Origin: Porphyromonadaceae bacterium
GTDB taxonomy: Bacteria > Bacteroidota > Bacteroidia > Bacteroidales > CAMTPD01
Length of the DNA stretch: 14,628 bases
Reading direction: 5' to 3'
Assembly: GCA_003447595.1 (NCBI GenBank)
Contig: DLYT01000022.1
Span: 510-15,137 of the forward strand
Numbering within the stretch: the first letter of the stretch is position 1; each line of letters begins with the position of its first letter. The notes under the pieces are model-generated. The model saw only the letters and a list, made by a program, of their open reading frames with translations, made no database searches and was not told the DNA's origin. The position numbers and the translations under genes are program-made. This document shows positions 14,402 through 14,628 of this stretch, piece after piece.

Positions 14402-14439
14402 CGGGACAACCGCAACATATAAAATGTACGACTGTCCCG
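14402..14439 (-). terminator. Probable thrA terminator
   Basis: CGGGACA (14402-14408) and TGTCCCG (14433-14439) form a 7-bp GC-rich stem. CG/CG and ACAT/ATGT pairings (14415-14418 with 14424-14427) extend it inward with small bulges. On the minus strand it lies 27 bp after the thrA stop and is followed by TTTGTTAT, a modest U-rich tail. On the plus strand it is followed by CTCTTTTATTT, so it may work in both directions. It separates thrA from the rhodanese gene. Confidence 0.65.
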
Positions 14440-14466
14440 CTCTTTTATTTATCTAGAAATAAAGGT

Positions 14467-14628
14467 TTATCTTATATTGGCGATAGACATGATATCTGCA
14501 AAAACACCTGCAGCAGTCACATCTGCACCAGCACCATACCCTTTGATAATCATTGGATAATCAGAATATCGTTCCGTCCAGATCATAATAATATTATTAC
14601 TTCCTTCCAAGTCATAGAATGGATGGTG
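14467..14628 (-). CDS. thrA: Bifunctional aspartokinase / homoserine dehydrogenase, C-terminal fragment
   Basis: The gene runs off the right edge; 53 C-terminal residues and the TAA at 14469-14467 are visible. The sequence GYGAGADVTAAGVFADI matches the last conserved block of the homoserine dehydrogenase domain in ThrA-type proteins (E. coli GYGAGNDVTAAGVFADL), preceded by the expected strand region PMIIK. Homoserine dehydrogenase reduces aspartate semialdehyde to homoserine for threonine and methionine. Because only the tail is visible, fusion to an aspartokinase domain is inferred from similarity to the bifunctional form and cannot be confirmed here. One Asn common in this block is Ala, which I recall as usual in Bacteroidota. 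Confidence 0.85.
   Translation of the reverse strand, partial: HHPFYDLEGSNNIIMIWTERYSDYPMIIKGYGAGADVTAAGVFADIMSIANIR

Overview
The window looks like an ordinary stretch of a Bacteroidota chromosome, most likely order Bacteroidales. The base composition is AT-rich. Shine-Dalgarno sequences are mostly absent. At least one promoter fits the Bacteroidota pattern (TTG, 19 bp, TAnnTTTG). The gene neighbourhoods (sua5-clc-fmt, recJ-recQ, pheA-aminotransferase-DAHP synthase/chorismate mutase-tyrA) and close protein similarity to Bacteroides-type Fmt and aminotransferase point the same way. I see no prophage, insertion sequence, CRISPR array, rRNA or tRNA.

Layout. 1-367: gene-free edge. 368-4148, minus strand: an operon-like run read as sua5 (tRNA t6A), a ClC-family anion transporter with two CBS domains, fmt (formylation of initiator Met-tRNA) and a DUF454 membrane protein; a hairpin with a U-rich tail separates sua5 from clc. 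4404-8042, plus strand: recJ and recQ, 9 bp apart, a DNA repair pair. 8043-8286: a regulatory leader. 8287-12821, plus strand: the phenylalanine/tyrosine branch operon, pheA (prephenate dehydratase), a class I aminotransferase, a DAHP synthase-chorismate mutase fusion, tyrA (prephenate dehydrogenase) and a multi-pass membrane protein, closed by a strong terminator at 12839-12872. 13058-13933: a TIGR01777-type NAD(P)-dependent epimerase. 13930-14331, minus: a secreted single-domain rhodanese whose stop codon overlaps that of the epimerase. 14467-14628, minus: the last 53 residues of ThrA (homoserine dehydrogenase domain).

The most interesting element is the leader of the Phe/Tyr operon. A good promoter (8063-8092) is followed by a 25-codon ORF (8116-8193) in which 11 of 13 consecutive residues are Phe or Tyr, and then by a strong intrinsic terminator (8239-8270) just before pheA. 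The 3' arm of the terminator is duplicated, as AAGGCAGGA, inside the end of the leader ORF (8173-8181). The duplicate can therefore pair with the 5' arm of the terminator and act as an antiterminator. This is the full logic of a ribosome-mediated transcription attenuator that reads Phe and Tyr supply, placed in front of the enzymes that make exactly those two amino acids. Together the operon genes condense PEP and erythrose 4-phosphate, convert chorismate to prephenate, split prephenate to phenylpyruvate or 4-hydroxyphenylpyruvate, and probably transaminate these to Phe and Tyr.
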